This document shows positions 13,795-22,730 of a DNA stretch of 56,290 nucleotides, piece by piece. The stretch covers positions 1 through 56,290 of the forward strand of contig CACYQI010000015.1 of the NCBI GenBank assembly GCA_902776455.1. The letters are read 5' to 3'. The notes below the pieces were generated by a model, which was not told where the DNA came from, did no database searches, and was given only the letters and a program-made list of their open reading frames with translations. Position 1 is the stretch's first letter. Every line of letters begins with the position of its first letter. The DNA is from an uncultured Bacteroidales bacterium (lineage in GTDB: Bacteria > Bacteroidota > Bacteroidia > Bacteroidales > Bacteroidaceae). A program made the position numbers and the translations under genes.

Positions 13795-16554
13795 TCACTT
13801 CAGTATCTTCTTGCCGCCTATGATGTTGATGCCCTTCTGCATCTTGCCAAGACGCTGGCCGGACATGTTGTAGATGCGGGTGTCTGAGTCGTCGGAACCC
13901 TTCGGAGCCTTGATCTCGGTGGGATCCTCCATGCATGCCGTCACGTGAATCTTCTCTGTCTGGGTGCCGTTGGTGATGATGATGTAGTCGTCCACATCGC
14001 CCATGTCCACGACGTAGCTGATGCTGACGGTCTGCTCTTCGAAGATGTCTCTGCCGCCCACCATTTCGGGTGCTTCGACGGTAATGGCCTCGGGAGCCTC
14101 GACCGTAATCTTGCCCATGTCGGCATTGGCGTGGCTAAAGGTGAAGCTGGCTGTGTTCTCCGTCTCGTTCAAGTGAATCTCGTGCGTATCGCTCTCGAAC
14201 TTAACAAGCTCAGTGACGTTGACATTGCGATAGTAAGCAGCACAGTTGCCATAATAGAAGAACTTGATGAAGCGTGTGTCGGGGCTGAGCTGGATGTCAG
14301 GACTATGGTAACTGTTGTCGTCGAGGCCGCTGCCCTTGTTGTCGCGCCATATTTCGGTGAAGTTCTCGCCGTCGGCACTTTCGTAGATGACGTACTGCCG
14401 GCGCGACGCACCATTAGAGGACTGATAGGTGAAGGTCAGCTTGTCGGGGATGCCGGCAATGTTCATCACATAGAACTTATTGCCCCAGCTGAAGATGTCG
14501 GAGCTGTTGCCCAGTCGGATACCGCCGTTGCCGTCCCATGCCTGACCGCCTTGGGTCTGGCCCTTCAGGAGGTTGTAGAGGTCCTGAGTCAGCGCGAACG
14601 GCACGTGGCCAGGCACTTCATCGACCTCGAAGAAGAAGGCTTCAAGTTCGATGTCGGTAGTCATATAGCAACGATTGGCCTCGACCTTGGCACCGTTAGC
14701 GCGGTAGAAACCGACCTTGCCGCTTGCACTCTGGAGGACATAGCTGTCGGAAGGAGCTGCTGTCTCCTCATAGACACCGGTGAGCAGACCGCTGACCGGA
14801 GTGCCTTCGACTGCCATTCCATAGAACTCCGTCTCTGCCAGTCCGTCCTCAGCAAAGAGGACTACGGGCGTATTGGCAGGGAGGAAGAAGTTGACCTTGC
14901 TGAGCAGAAGGAGGCCGCCTGCTGTAGCTGCATCGAGCGTAAAAGCCTGAACGCCAGTGGGGAGCGTCACAGCAAAGGGAGCACAGAAAGTGCTGTACTT
15001 GGCATCGGCAGCAACAGCCATGGTGGCACGGTCGTAGCCGAGGTGGACAATCACCTTGTAGCCAAGCGAATCCTCCATGTCAATGGAGATGAACACCATC
15101 AGCTTGTCGTCGTCCACAAACTTGCCTCGCAGGTCAACAGGCACGTTGCCGCCGGCCATTGTGGTAATCGTGGGGCCGTACCACTGAGCGAATGCCGGGT
15201 CGTCGCCCTCTTCGAGCTGAAGGCCGCCCTTGAAGGAGAAGGAGCCGTCGTCCGACACCTTGAGGTTGTTGACTACGATGTTGCCGATGGGCATCTGTTC
15301 GCCTTCCCTCTGAAGAACAAAGTTCTTGAGCAGGAAGTTAATGTAGCCGTTCTCGAAAGTCTCTACAAGAATCTGAGCCGTCTGCTTCGGACTGGTCTCG
15401 TTGCCAATGGTGACATACAAGTCCAAGGGGTAGCTCTTCGTGTTTACCACCTCCGGCTCGAGGCCATCGACCTTGAATTGCACCTTATACTCCGTGAAGG
15501 AAAGCGGATTGGCCAATATGTCCTCGCCCTCCACACGGATGGTCAGCACTCCCGTCTCCTCGTCGTAGCTCTTGGTGGCCTTGGCGGCCTGACCCTTCAC
15601 GGTGTAGGCAAGCTTCGACTCGTCGTAGAGTTCGGAGGTGAGACGATAGGTCGTGGTGCCCTCAGCAAGCCGCAGCGTAGTGCCCTCGTAAGAGAGGGAC
15701 GAGAGTGCATGCCAATAGACAAGCTCCACGTCGTCGATGGTCACGCTGTTGCCCGACAGGATGGTTGACCTGTCATCGAAAAGGCCATTGGAAGCGATGA
15801 CGATGTTCAGCTTCTCCACATCTACAGGCTGTCCGGCGTATTCGCCATAGTTCAAGGGAATCACCTTAGTAGTCCAGGCATCCTGAGCCGTGTTGCTGAA
15901 GTACTCGGCCGAAGCTATGAGGGCTGCATCGTCAGTCTTTGTGACGTCGCCACCTGTAAGGCATTCCCTGCCCAGAATGTTCTGCATGCGGTCGGTCATC
16001 GTAACCTTGGTGGCTGTGCCCCAAGAGAAGAAACCGACTGCCGTATTCGACGGGACATCGGCCTGTGTCCATGTGCCTTTCCAAAGGTAAGCGATGACGG
16101 ACATATTCTCCGTGCCGCTGGGAATGTTATGCTTGTAGGTAACGCGCACAGCATCAGGGTGGTAGGAGAACGGAATGCCGCCAAACACGCCGCCATCGGC
16201 ATTGCGGACGGTACTCAGCTGCGTCTCTGCTGTTGCCCAAGCCGTGCCGAGCGTGATGTAGGCAGGTGCTGTCTGTCCGCCTATCGAAGCCGTCACATTG
16301 GAAAGCTTGACAGCCTTGCCAGTGCCGTCAGCACCGGGTTCGACCACTTCGCCTACAATGGGCATGGCCGAATTAGAGACGTTGGAGATGCACCAGCCTT
16401 GAGGCTGTGTGCCACGGGCTGTCGAAACCGTTGAACCCGCTTCCCAGGGGAAACAATCCACCCAGTCGCCGTCGAAGGTTGTGTTGGAGAGTTGCTGTGC
16501 GCCCGCTGGCAGAACCAAAGCAAGCAGCAGAAGGGGAGTAAAGACTTTCTTCAT
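13795..16554 (-). CDS. Secreted PCMD/calycin-like surface protein with discoidin-like insert
   Basis: A 919-residue protein with a signal peptide (to about residue 19, PAGAQ). Residues 20-280 resemble the Bacteroidetes PCMD (putative carbohydrate metabolism) domain: GKAVKLSN, FGGIPFSYHPDAVRVTYKH. Then follow a short beta domain (285-370), a calycin-like beta-barrel (about 375-505, with YVTIG, INFLLKNFVL, VPVDLRGKF) and the YSTFCAPF...LPANTPVVL module. Residues 650-860 are absent from the paralogue at 16941; they include YVIYESADGENFTEIW, typical of discoidin/F5-F8-like carbohydrate-binding folds. The tail is IYNMSGQRLGKMQKGINI..GKKILK, a likely secretion signal. It probably binds glycans at the surface. 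No catalytic residues are recognisable. Domain names are recalled, not searched. Confidence 0.75.
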   Translation of the reverse strand: MKKVFTPLLLLALVLPAGAQQLSNTTFDGDWVDCFPWEAGSTVSTARGTQPQGWCISNVSNSAMPIVGEVVEPGADGTGKAVKLSNVTASIGGQTAPAYITLGTAWATAETQLSTVRNADGGVFGGIPFSYHPDAVRVTYKHNIPSGTENMSVIAYLWKGTWTQADVPSNTAVGFFSWGTATKVTMTDRMQNILGRECLTGGDVTKTDDAALIASAEYFSNTAQDAWTTKVIPLNYGEYAGQPVDVEKLNIVIASNGLFDDRSTILSGNSVTIDDVELVYWHALSSLSYEGTTLRLAEGTTTYRLTSELYDESKLAYTVKGQAAKATKSYDEETGVLTIRVEGEDILANPLSFTEYKVQFKVDGLEPEVVNTKSYPLDLYVTIGNETSPKQTAQILVETFENGYINFLLKNFVLQREGEQMPIGNIVVNNLKVSDDGSFSFKGGLQLEEGDDPAFAQWYGPTITTMAGGNVPVDLRGKFVDDDKLMVFISIDMEDSLGYKVIVHLGYDRATMAVAADAKYSTFCAPFAVTLPTGVQAFTLDAATAGGLLLLSKVNFFLPANTPVVLFAEDGLAETEFYGMAVEGTPVSGLLTGVYEETAAPSDSYVLQSASGKVGFYRANGAKVEANRCYMTTDIELEAFFFEVDEVPGHVPFALTQDLYNLLKGQTQGGQAWDGNGGIRLGNSSDIFSWGNKFYVMNIAGIPDKLTFTYQSSNGASRRQYVIYESADGENFTEIWRDNKGSGLDDNSYHSPDIQLSPDTRFIKFFYYGNCAAYYRNVNVTELVKFESDTHEIHLNETENTASFTFSHANADMGKITVEAPEAITVEAPEMVGGRDIFEEQTVSISYVVDMGDVDDYIIITNGTQTEKIHVTACMEDPTEIKAPKGSDDSDTRIYNMSGQRLGKMQKGINIIGGKKILK

Positions 16555-16717
16555 GTCATTAAAACTTTTTTTTACGAAAACTAAACTAAACAGCAGTCCG
16601 CAGGAGGTTTTTCAGCATTCCTTCTTCGCTCGTGCGGTAGCCTCATCGGGCTGAAAGCCATGGCCCTTTGCACGAGAAAAGGCATTGAGGCGGGCTGTTA
16701 CATTATTTATTATAAGA

Positions 16718-16760
16718 TGTTTCCTCGCTGTCTTCCTCTACGGACGACAGCGGGGAAACA
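16718..16760 (-). terminator. Hairpin between small protein and the PCMD gene
   Basis: TGTTTCC-CGCTGTC stem arms separated by about 12 nt form a strong hairpin 24 nt after the small-protein stop. The downstream run on the minus strand (ATCTTATAATAAATA) is only weakly T-rich. It could terminate or attenuate transcription before the next gene. No clear promoter was seen in 16555-16717. Confidence 0.4.
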
Positions 16761-16783
16761 CTTCGATTCACTATTGCAGTGGG

Positions 16784-16939
16784 TTATTCTTCGTCGTTCC
16801 AGATGCTCCACCCCGTGTCTTCCTTGGTGAGGACTTCTGCATTCGGGTCGGCATTCTCTGTCCGAAGACTGACTGCCATCATGTTGTTCACCTGTGCTTC
16901 GTTGACCTGCAGAGCGGGCATTACATATATCTTCTTCAT
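16784..16939 (-). CDS. Small protein, MKK...WNDEE type (51 aa)
   Basis: The minus strand encodes 51 residues, starting MKKIYVMPALQVNEAQ and ending GWSIWNDEE. The start codon is 1 nt after the stop of the 689-residue surface protein, a strong sign of a real, coupled gene. It resembles the 61-residue protein at 3128: MKK-I-Y, a Pro at 8-9, an MM..S patch (residues 20-24) and an acidic Trp-containing end. There is no signal peptide or membrane helix. Function is unknown. The repeated association with proteins bearing the GQR/GKK tail suggests a link with that secretion or display route. Confidence 0.7.
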   Translation of the reverse strand: MKKIYVMPALQVNEAQVNNMMAVSLRTENADPNAEVLTKEDTGWSIWNDEE

Positions 16940-16940
16940 C

Positions 16941-19010
16941 TTATTTAAGAATCTTTTTGCCGTTGATAATGTTAATTCCTCTCTGTATCTTGCTTATGCG
17001 CTGACCTGCAACGTTGTAGATCTGATTATTCTGAGTGTTCTGACTTATCAGACCTTCTATGCCTGTTGCATCGTCGGCATCGAAGAAGAACGCCTTGACC
17101 TCGGAAGCAACGTTCAGATAGCAGCGGTTGGCACCTACCGTAGGCTGCAGGCCTGCTGCAACCTGATAGAAGCCTACCTTGTTATCGATGCTCTGCAGGA
17201 CATAGCTGCCCACGGGAGCACTCGTAGCCTCGTAAACGCCTGTCAGCAAGCCGGCTGTGGGAGTGCCTTCCTCTGCAATATCGAAGAGATCGACAGCCTC
17301 AAGGCCAGCCTCGGCAAAGAGCACGACGGGCGTGTTGGCAGGAATGACTTTTTCCACCTCGTCGAGCGTGAGCAAGCCACTGGCATCAGCAGAAGCAACG
17401 GTGTAAGCCTGTACTTCACTCGGCACAGCCACTGTGAAGGGAGCACAGAAGGTTCCATACTTGGCCGCTGCATTCACAGCCATCGAAGCACGGGCATAGC
17501 CAAGATGGACGTCAACGGGATAGCCCACAACGCTAGCAATGTCAATAAAGATATAGACCACAACTTTGTTCTCATCAATGAATTGGCCGCTGAGCTGAAC
17601 AGGCACACTTCCCCCGCACATCATTGTTATGGCAGGTCCTCCCCATTCATCTTCCGGGATTGAAGGATCATCGCCAGCTGTAAGGGCAATGCCTCCGTTG
17701 AAAGCGAAGGAACCGTCTTTAGCAACAGCGATGTCATTGACTGCAACATTGCCGACGGCTATTGCATCATCGCCTATGGCAAGGATGAAATTCTTCAAGA
17801 CAAAGTTGATGTTGTCGTTGTCGAGTGTCTCCACAAGCACGTTGGCCAACTGCTTGTCTGCTGTCTGGCCAGCAATGGTGACATACAAGTCTTCAGGATA
17901 TGTCTTGGAGGAAACCACTACTGGATCTGCACCTGCCACTTTGAACTGCACGGTGTATTCGGTAAAGGAGGTAGGATTGGATGCTATGTCCTCGCCTTCC
18001 ACACGGATGGTCAGCACTTTGTTCGCGTTGTCGAAGCTTGTTGTAGCAGTTGCTGCCTTACCTTTGACGGTGTAGGAAAGCTTCGTCTCGTCGTAATCAA
18101 CGGAGGAGAGGTCGTAGCTGGTAGTTCCTTCTGAGAAGCTCAACGTCGCACCTTCATAAGAGAGTGCCGACAGTGCGTGCCAATAGACAAGCTCTACGTC
18201 GTCGATGGTCACGCTGTTGTTTGCCTTGATAGTGCTGCGGTCGTCGAAGAGGCCGTTGGAGGCGATGACGATGTTCAGCTTCTCGGGCGTGGCATCGCTC
18301 TTATAGTCCAAGGGGAACTCCTGTGTCGTCCAGTTGCTTACTGCCGTGTTGCTGTAATACTCCACGGAAGCAATCAGCTCGGCATCAGCAGACTTGCTTA
18401 CGGCTCCACCTGTCAGGTGGCTTTTGCCAAGAATGTTGTGGATGCGGTCAGTCATCGTGACCTTTGTGGCACTGCCCCACGAGAATACACCGACAGCTGT
18501 GTTAGAGGGCACGTCGGCTTGCGTCCAAGTGCCTTTCCAGAGATAGGCGACAACGGACATGTTCTCAGCACCGCCGGATATGTCGTGCTTATAGGTAACG
18601 CGGACGGCATCGGGATGATAGGTGAACGCCAAGCCGCCGAACACACCGCCGTCGGCATTGCGGACGCTGGTCATCTTGGTCTCTGCCGTAGCCCATGCCG
18701 TGCCGAGGTTGATATAGCCGGGAGCTGTGTTCGAGCCGATGGATGCCTTGACATTCATCAGCTTGACTGCTTTGCCTGTGCCGTCGGCACCGGGCGTAAC
18801 TTCTTCTCCCACAATGGGCAATGCAGATTGCGACACATTGGAGATGCACCAGCCTGCTGGCTGAGTTCCACGAGCTGATGAGACAGCCTTTCCTGCCTCC
18901 CAAGGATAACAATTCACCCAATCACCGTCGAAGGTTGTGTTGGAGAGTTGTTGTGCGCTGGCAGCCTGAGCGAAGGCTGCCAGCGCTAATAGAATAGTTG
19001 TCCTTTTCAT
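16941..19010 (-). CDS. Secreted PCMD/calycin-like surface protein
   Basis: A 689-residue paralogue of the protein at 13795, alike in the first 640 residues. It has a signal peptide (MKRTTILLALAAFAQAASAQ), a PCMD-like domain (about 20-275), a short beta domain, a calycin-like barrel (about 370-500, with LYVTIAG, INFVLKNFIL, VPVQLSGQF), the YGTFCAPF...IPANTPVVL module and the tail IYNVAGQRISKIQRGINI..GKKILK. It lacks the discoidin-like insert of its paralogue. The two probably arose by tandem duplication with later gain or loss of the insert. It starts 33 nt after the dockerin-type gene at 19044 and is followed 1 nt later by a small protein, so these are one transcript. Likely role: surface glycan or protein binding; there are no catalytic motifs. 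Confidence 0.75.
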   Translation of the reverse strand: MKRTTILLALAAFAQAASAQQLSNTTFDGDWVNCYPWEAGKAVSSARGTQPAGWCISNVSQSALPIVGEEVTPGADGTGKAVKLMNVKASIGSNTAPGYINLGTAWATAETKMTSVRNADGGVFGGLAFTYHPDAVRVTYKHDISGGAENMSVVAYLWKGTWTQADVPSNTAVGVFSWGSATKVTMTDRIHNILGKSHLTGGAVSKSADAELIASVEYYSNTAVSNWTTQEFPLDYKSDATPEKLNIVIASNGLFDDRSTIKANNSVTIDDVELVYWHALSALSYEGATLSFSEGTTSYDLSSVDYDETKLSYTVKGKAATATTSFDNANKVLTIRVEGEDIASNPTSFTEYTVQFKVAGADPVVVSSKTYPEDLYVTIAGQTADKQLANVLVETLDNDNINFVLKNFILAIGDDAIAVGNVAVNDIAVAKDGSFAFNGGIALTAGDDPSIPEDEWGGPAITMMCGGSVPVQLSGQFIDENKVVVYIFIDIASVVGYPVDVHLGYARASMAVNAAAKYGTFCAPFTVAVPSEVQAYTVASADASGLLTLDEVEKVIPANTPVVLFAEAGLEAVDLFDIAEEGTPTAGLLTGVYEATSAPVGSYVLQSIDNKVGFYQVAAGLQPTVGANRCYLNVASEVKAFFFDADDATGIEGLISQNTQNNQIYNVAGQRISKIQRGINIINGKKILK

Positions 19011-19043
19011 GTTGTTGGTTTTTGTTTTTAGAGATGTCTTCGT

Positions 19044-21869
19044 TTATTGCTTTGCCATGATTTCGAGCACCGCAACGAAGTCGGCTATATCGACCTTGCC
19101 GTCGCCGTTGAGGTCAGCCTCGGGATCGTTGCCGTCGCGGGCCATGACTTCGAGCACGGCTACTGCATCGGCGATGTCCACCTTGCTGTCGCCGTTGAGG
19201 TCGCCTTCTATCTTGTCGTCGTCTTCGCTACCCAGCGATACGTGAGCTGAGTAGTCGCCGAGGCCCTGGATTGATACCTTTACGTCGAATTCAGCAAGGA
19301 CGTGCTTTTCGTTGAAGCGGCCTTCGATGGTGATGGGGATGGTGAGGTTCAAGCCTCCTATGAGAGAGACAAGCTGCTGAACGATTTCGGGCAGGTCCTT
19401 GGTGGGAACGCTGAGGTTGACGCTACGGTCGCCGCTGAAGTGACGCATGCCGTCGTTGCCGTCCGTGACGTCAAGGTCTTCAAGTACGAGGTTGCCGAAG
19501 GGGATAGAAACACTGTCGTTGATGCCGAGGACAAAGTCCTTCAGTTCGAAGTCAATCTTATTGCCCTTGTCATAGATGTTAACGACGGCGTTGTTCGGGC
19601 CTACTGTAGATTCGGCTACTGTTACGTAGAAGGGTTCGTTATAGGTAGTGGGAATGATGCTGCCGGGGAACTCATCGGCGCCCACCTGAACGTGGATGAG
19701 CTGGATGAAGGATGCCAGGTTGATGTCGATGGTGGCATAGAGTTTCGTGTCGTCGAGCTTGCCCTTGAGTTCAGCAGGGATGTCGCCGAGCTTCGGACCA
19801 ATCCAGTCTTCTTCGGCCACGCCTTCCTTGTCGCCGGCCGTGATGGTGATGGGGCCGTTGTAAGAGAAGGTCTTCACGCCGCCTACGTTCTTGACGATAA
19901 TGTTCTCCACCACGATGGTGCCGACGGGGATGGTTGACTCCTCGGAGATGAGGCAGAAGTTCTTCAGGATGAAGTTCATGGTGCCGTTGCCGTTGTCGGC
20001 TACGACGATCTTGGCAAACTGCGGGTCGGAGGTTTCGTTGTTGACGGTGACGAGGAGCTGTTCGGTGTAGATTCTGTTGCCTTGTTCGTCAACGACCGGG
20101 CCTGTGAGGTCTGTGCCGACCTGGACATGAATGGTCTGACCGTAGGCCGTCAGTTCGATGTCGATAGTGGCGAAGAGGTGCTCGTCGTTCAGCTGACCGT
20201 TGAGCACGAGGGGTATCTCGCCGAGATGGGGACCCATCCACATTTCGACGCCTTCCTTGTCGCCGTCCTGGATGATGATGTTACCTGTGTAGGAGAAGGT
20301 CTTCAGGCCGTCGGCATCCTCTGTGACGGGGATGTTCTCGACGAAGATGTTGCCTACGGGCATGCTCGAGCCGATTGACTTGAGGGTGAAGTTCTTCAGG
20401 GTGAAGTTGATGGTGCCGTCTTCGTTTGTTGTCACAACGACGTTGGCTGTCTGGAGTTCAGACGTTTGGCCATTGACTGTCACAACGAGGGGTTCTACGT
20501 AGAGCTTTTCATTTCCGGCTTCTTCGTCGCTGAAGTTCTCATTGCCAATCACGATGGAGAAGCTCTGGCCGACAATGGTCATGGTGATGACGGCATAGAA
20601 ATTCTTGTCGTTCAGCTTGCCGTTGATGGTTACGGGGATGTTCTTGAAGTTGTCGGCCATGTTCTGCAGCTCAGCGGGGAGCTGGTCAACGGGGATGGTG
20701 ACGGCAGTCTGGCTGTTGAAGTATGTCAGGCCGTCCTGGCCGAGCGTAGTGGGAACGTCGTTGATGGTGAAGTCGCCGAGAGGCAGCTGACCGAGCAGGG
20801 GCAGCTGGAGGCTGAAGTCCTGAAGCACGATGTCGATGGTCTTGTCGCTCTTGGGAGTTACGTCCACATTGGCTGTCGTCGGGGCGGAAGCCTCGCCGTT
20901 GACAGAGACAACGAGCGGCTCCTTATAGGTCTTGGTCTCACCCGGAACGATGTTGAAGTCCTCGTTACCTAAGTTGACAAGAATAGTCTGACCGAGTTGT
21001 TCCATTACGATGTTGATGGTAGCGAAGAGTTTTCTGTTGTTCAGCTTACCGTTGAGCACGATGGGGATTTCCTGGAGGCTCGGACCGAACCAAGCATCTA
21101 CGCCTTCCTGGTCGCCGTTCTCAATGACGATTTTGCCATCGAAGGCAAAAGACTTCACACCGTCAGCACCTTCCTGTACGGTAATGTTCTTGACGGAGAT
21201 TGTGCCAACGGGCATGCTTTCCTCGCCTGAAACGAGAATGAAGTTCTTCAGCACGAAGTTGATGGTGCCATCGGCGTTTTCCTCAACTGCGACATCAGCA
21301 TTCTGAGGAGCAGATGTCTCACCGTTGATGGTGACGAGAAGCTCTTCATTATACATTTTAACGTCCGTGAGGGACTCGTTGCCAATTTCGAATGAGTAGT
21401 GGTCATCTATATTCACGACTAAAATTACACTAATTTTTACATCGAAATCAAGGACTGCGTAGAACTTGTTGTCATTCATCTTGCCTTCAATCGTGTAGGG
21501 CAGGTTGTTTACAAACTTAGTCAAGTCGATAATACCCAGAACAGTTTTGTAATCGTCTGGAATCTCGGGAGTGAATGTACCATTCTTGCTGAAGTGTTTC
21601 ACGCCGTCCTCACCCGTGGTAGTGGGGATGTCGGTGAAATCGACTTTGCTTATGGGAACATCAGCGCCATAAACATGGAGGACAAAATCGCGGAAGGTGA
21701 CGTTAACGGTTCCGTTGCCATTGTCAACGACGGTCACTTTGACTTCCTCGGAATCCTGTACCTCGCCATTAACAGAAGGGACGTACTGCTCCGAGTAATT
21801 CTTTTCGTTTTGTGCCATGGCACATAAGGCTGTCAAAGCACAAAATAAAGTAAGGAATAATTTTTTCAT
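19044..21869 (-). CDS. Six-repeat calycin-like protein with C-terminal dockerin-like repeats
   Basis: A 941-residue secreted protein with signal peptide MKKLFLTLFCALTALCAMAQ. It contains six copies of a calycin-like beta-barrel of roughly 140 residues. Each opens with a (Y)xE(P/Q)LxVTVNGE(T/A)S-type strand and holds INF.LKNF.L...MPVG and IP(V/I)xLNGKLN motifs. The same barrel is present once in each of the next two genes. The C-terminus has two duplicated calcium-loop motifs, GDLNGDSKVDIADAVAVLEV and a near copy, DLNGDGKVDIADFVAVLEI, as in dockerins. There is no GQR/GKK tail; the dockerin-like pair takes its place. No cohesin is seen in the window, so the partner is unknown. It is the first gene of the run 21869 to 16784. 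Confidence 0.75.
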   Translation of the reverse strand: MKKLFLTLFCALTALCAMAQNEKNYSEQYVPSVNGEVQDSEEVKVTVVDNGNGTVNVTFRDFVLHVYGADVPISKVDFTDIPTTTGEDGVKHFSKNGTFTPEIPDDYKTVLGIIDLTKFVNNLPYTIEGKMNDNKFYAVLDFDVKISVILVVNIDDHYSFEIGNESLTDVKMYNEELLVTINGETSAPQNADVAVEENADGTINFVLKNFILVSGEESMPVGTISVKNITVQEGADGVKSFAFDGKIVIENGDQEGVDAWFGPSLQEIPIVLNGKLNNRKLFATINIVMEQLGQTILVNLGNEDFNIVPGETKTYKEPLVVSVNGEASAPTTANVDVTPKSDKTIDIVLQDFSLQLPLLGQLPLGDFTINDVPTTLGQDGLTYFNSQTAVTIPVDQLPAELQNMADNFKNIPVTINGKLNDKNFYAVITMTIVGQSFSIVIGNENFSDEEAGNEKLYVEPLVVTVNGQTSELQTANVVVTTNEDGTINFTLKNFTLKSIGSSMPVGNIFVENIPVTEDADGLKTFSYTGNIIIQDGDKEGVEMWMGPHLGEIPLVLNGQLNDEHLFATIDIELTAYGQTIHVQVGTDLTGPVVDEQGNRIYTEQLLVTVNNETSDPQFAKIVVADNGNGTMNFILKNFCLISEESTIPVGTIVVENIIVKNVGGVKTFSYNGPITITAGDKEGVAEEDWIGPKLGDIPAELKGKLDDTKLYATIDINLASFIQLIHVQVGADEFPGSIIPTTYNEPFYVTVAESTVGPNNAVVNIYDKGNKIDFELKDFVLGINDSVSIPFGNLVLEDLDVTDGNDGMRHFSGDRSVNLSVPTKDLPEIVQQLVSLIGGLNLTIPITIEGRFNEKHVLAEFDVKVSIQGLGDYSAHVSLGSEDDDKIEGDLNGDSKVDIADAVAVLEVMARDGNDPEADLNGDGKVDIADFVAVLEIMAKQ

Positions 21870-21917
21870 TTGTTTATAAACTTTAATTTAACAATTGTTA
21901 TTTTCGAAATTCGGTGG

Positions 21918-21925
21918 CAAAGATA
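21918..21925 (-). promoter_or_regulatory. Minus-7 promoter element for the calycin cluster
   Basis: TATCTTTG on the minus strand, about 50 nt before the start at 21869. No good TTTG is found at the expected distance upstream, so it is called only on the minus-7 box. Confidence 0.5.
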
Positions 21926-22189
21926 CGACTTTTTATGCGATTTGGCCTATAAATAAGGTACAACATTATTTTTTTACCGATATTTTAGCAATCTTACCGA
22001 AATTAAGGGTAGATAAATACGCAAAAAGATGTTAAGACGATGTTCACACGGAAAAAGGGAAAATCTGCAGAAACGATGATTTGCATCCCAAAAAGGGAGA
22101 GAAAAAATGAAAGTAGTCCACGGAAAAAGTTCAAAGGCGAGGAAGGAGGCAGACATAGGGGTAAGATTCCCCAGTCGAGGCGATACATT

Positions 22190-22342
22190 CCTACGACGCG
22201 TGGAGCATCGCCCGATACAACGTGGAGCGTGGGCCGATCCTCCGTGGAGCGTGAGCCGATCCTCCGTGGAGCGTAAGCCGATCCTCCGTGGAGCGTGAGC
22301 CGATGCTCTGTGGAGTGTGAGCCGATGCTCTGTGGAGTGTGA
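22190..22342 (-). repeat. 22-bp tandem array, locus 4 (reverse orientation)
   Basis: About seven degenerate units of the 22-bp family, here read as CTCCGTGGAGCGTGAGCCGAT on average. The orientation is opposite to loci 1-3. The array runs directly into the G/C hairpin family. The 21930-22189 stretch upstream holds no recognisable gene or repeat apart from AT-rich sequence. Confidence 0.8.
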
Positions 22343-22345
22343 GCC

Positions 22346-22456
22346 GCGGTTCCCCTCCCCTCCAAGGGGAGGGGCTAGGGGTGGGGTCTGTTACTCCCTG
22401 AATGCCACCAACTTATCTACCCCACCCCCTACCCCTCCCCTTCGAGGGGAGGGGAG
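22346..22456. repeat. G/C-rich hairpin pair
   Basis: CCCCTCCAAGGGGAGGGG followed by CTAGGGGTGGGG, then about 40 nt, then the inverted copy ending CCCCTTCGAGGGGAGGGG. It is the same two-copy inverted arrangement as at 5308-5414. Confidence 0.8.
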
Positions 22457-22546
22457 AGAAAGCGCCGAAGGCGCGAAAGACCACAGACGGGGGTGTCCTC
22501 CGTCTGTGGTCTTTCGCACCTCCAGTGCTTTTCCCCGGGCACCAAT
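22457..22546. mobile_element. Internally deleted MITE-like element remnant
   Basis: GCGCGAAAGACCACAGACGG meets its complement CCGTCTGTGGTCTTTCGCAC with only a few bases between, and the right end is CCGGGCACCAAT. It corresponds to copy A with most of the centre removed and the left end lost into the G/C-rich repeat. Confidence 0.6.
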
Positions 22547-22675
22547 ATATTAGAATAGGAAATCAGCCGCGGTTCCCCTCCCATTCAAGAGGAGAGGAGG
22601 CGAGTATCCCCTCACGCTCAGGTCCGAAGCCTTCTCGCCCACAGACAACAATAGTACAGCAACAGAAACGGCTGC

Positions 22676-22712
22676 ACCCCTACATGTGGGGCACAGCCGT
22701 TTACTATCGTTT
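22676..22712 (-). terminator. Terminator hairpin after the last SusD gene
   Basis: AAACGGCTG(T)GCCCC pairs with GGGTGCAGCCGTTT around ACATGTA, 19 nt after the SusD stop on the minus strand. The T-run after it is poor. It probably marks the end of the six-gene run. Confidence 0.6.
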
Positions 22713-22730
22713 TATGTTACGTCCGCTGGC

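Noticed and set aside
13945-15768. Long open frame antisense to the PCMD gene (607 codons)
   Set aside because: The opposite strand carries a clear secreted protein with a paralogue; the antisense product has low-complexity Val/Ala/Glu composition and no motifs.
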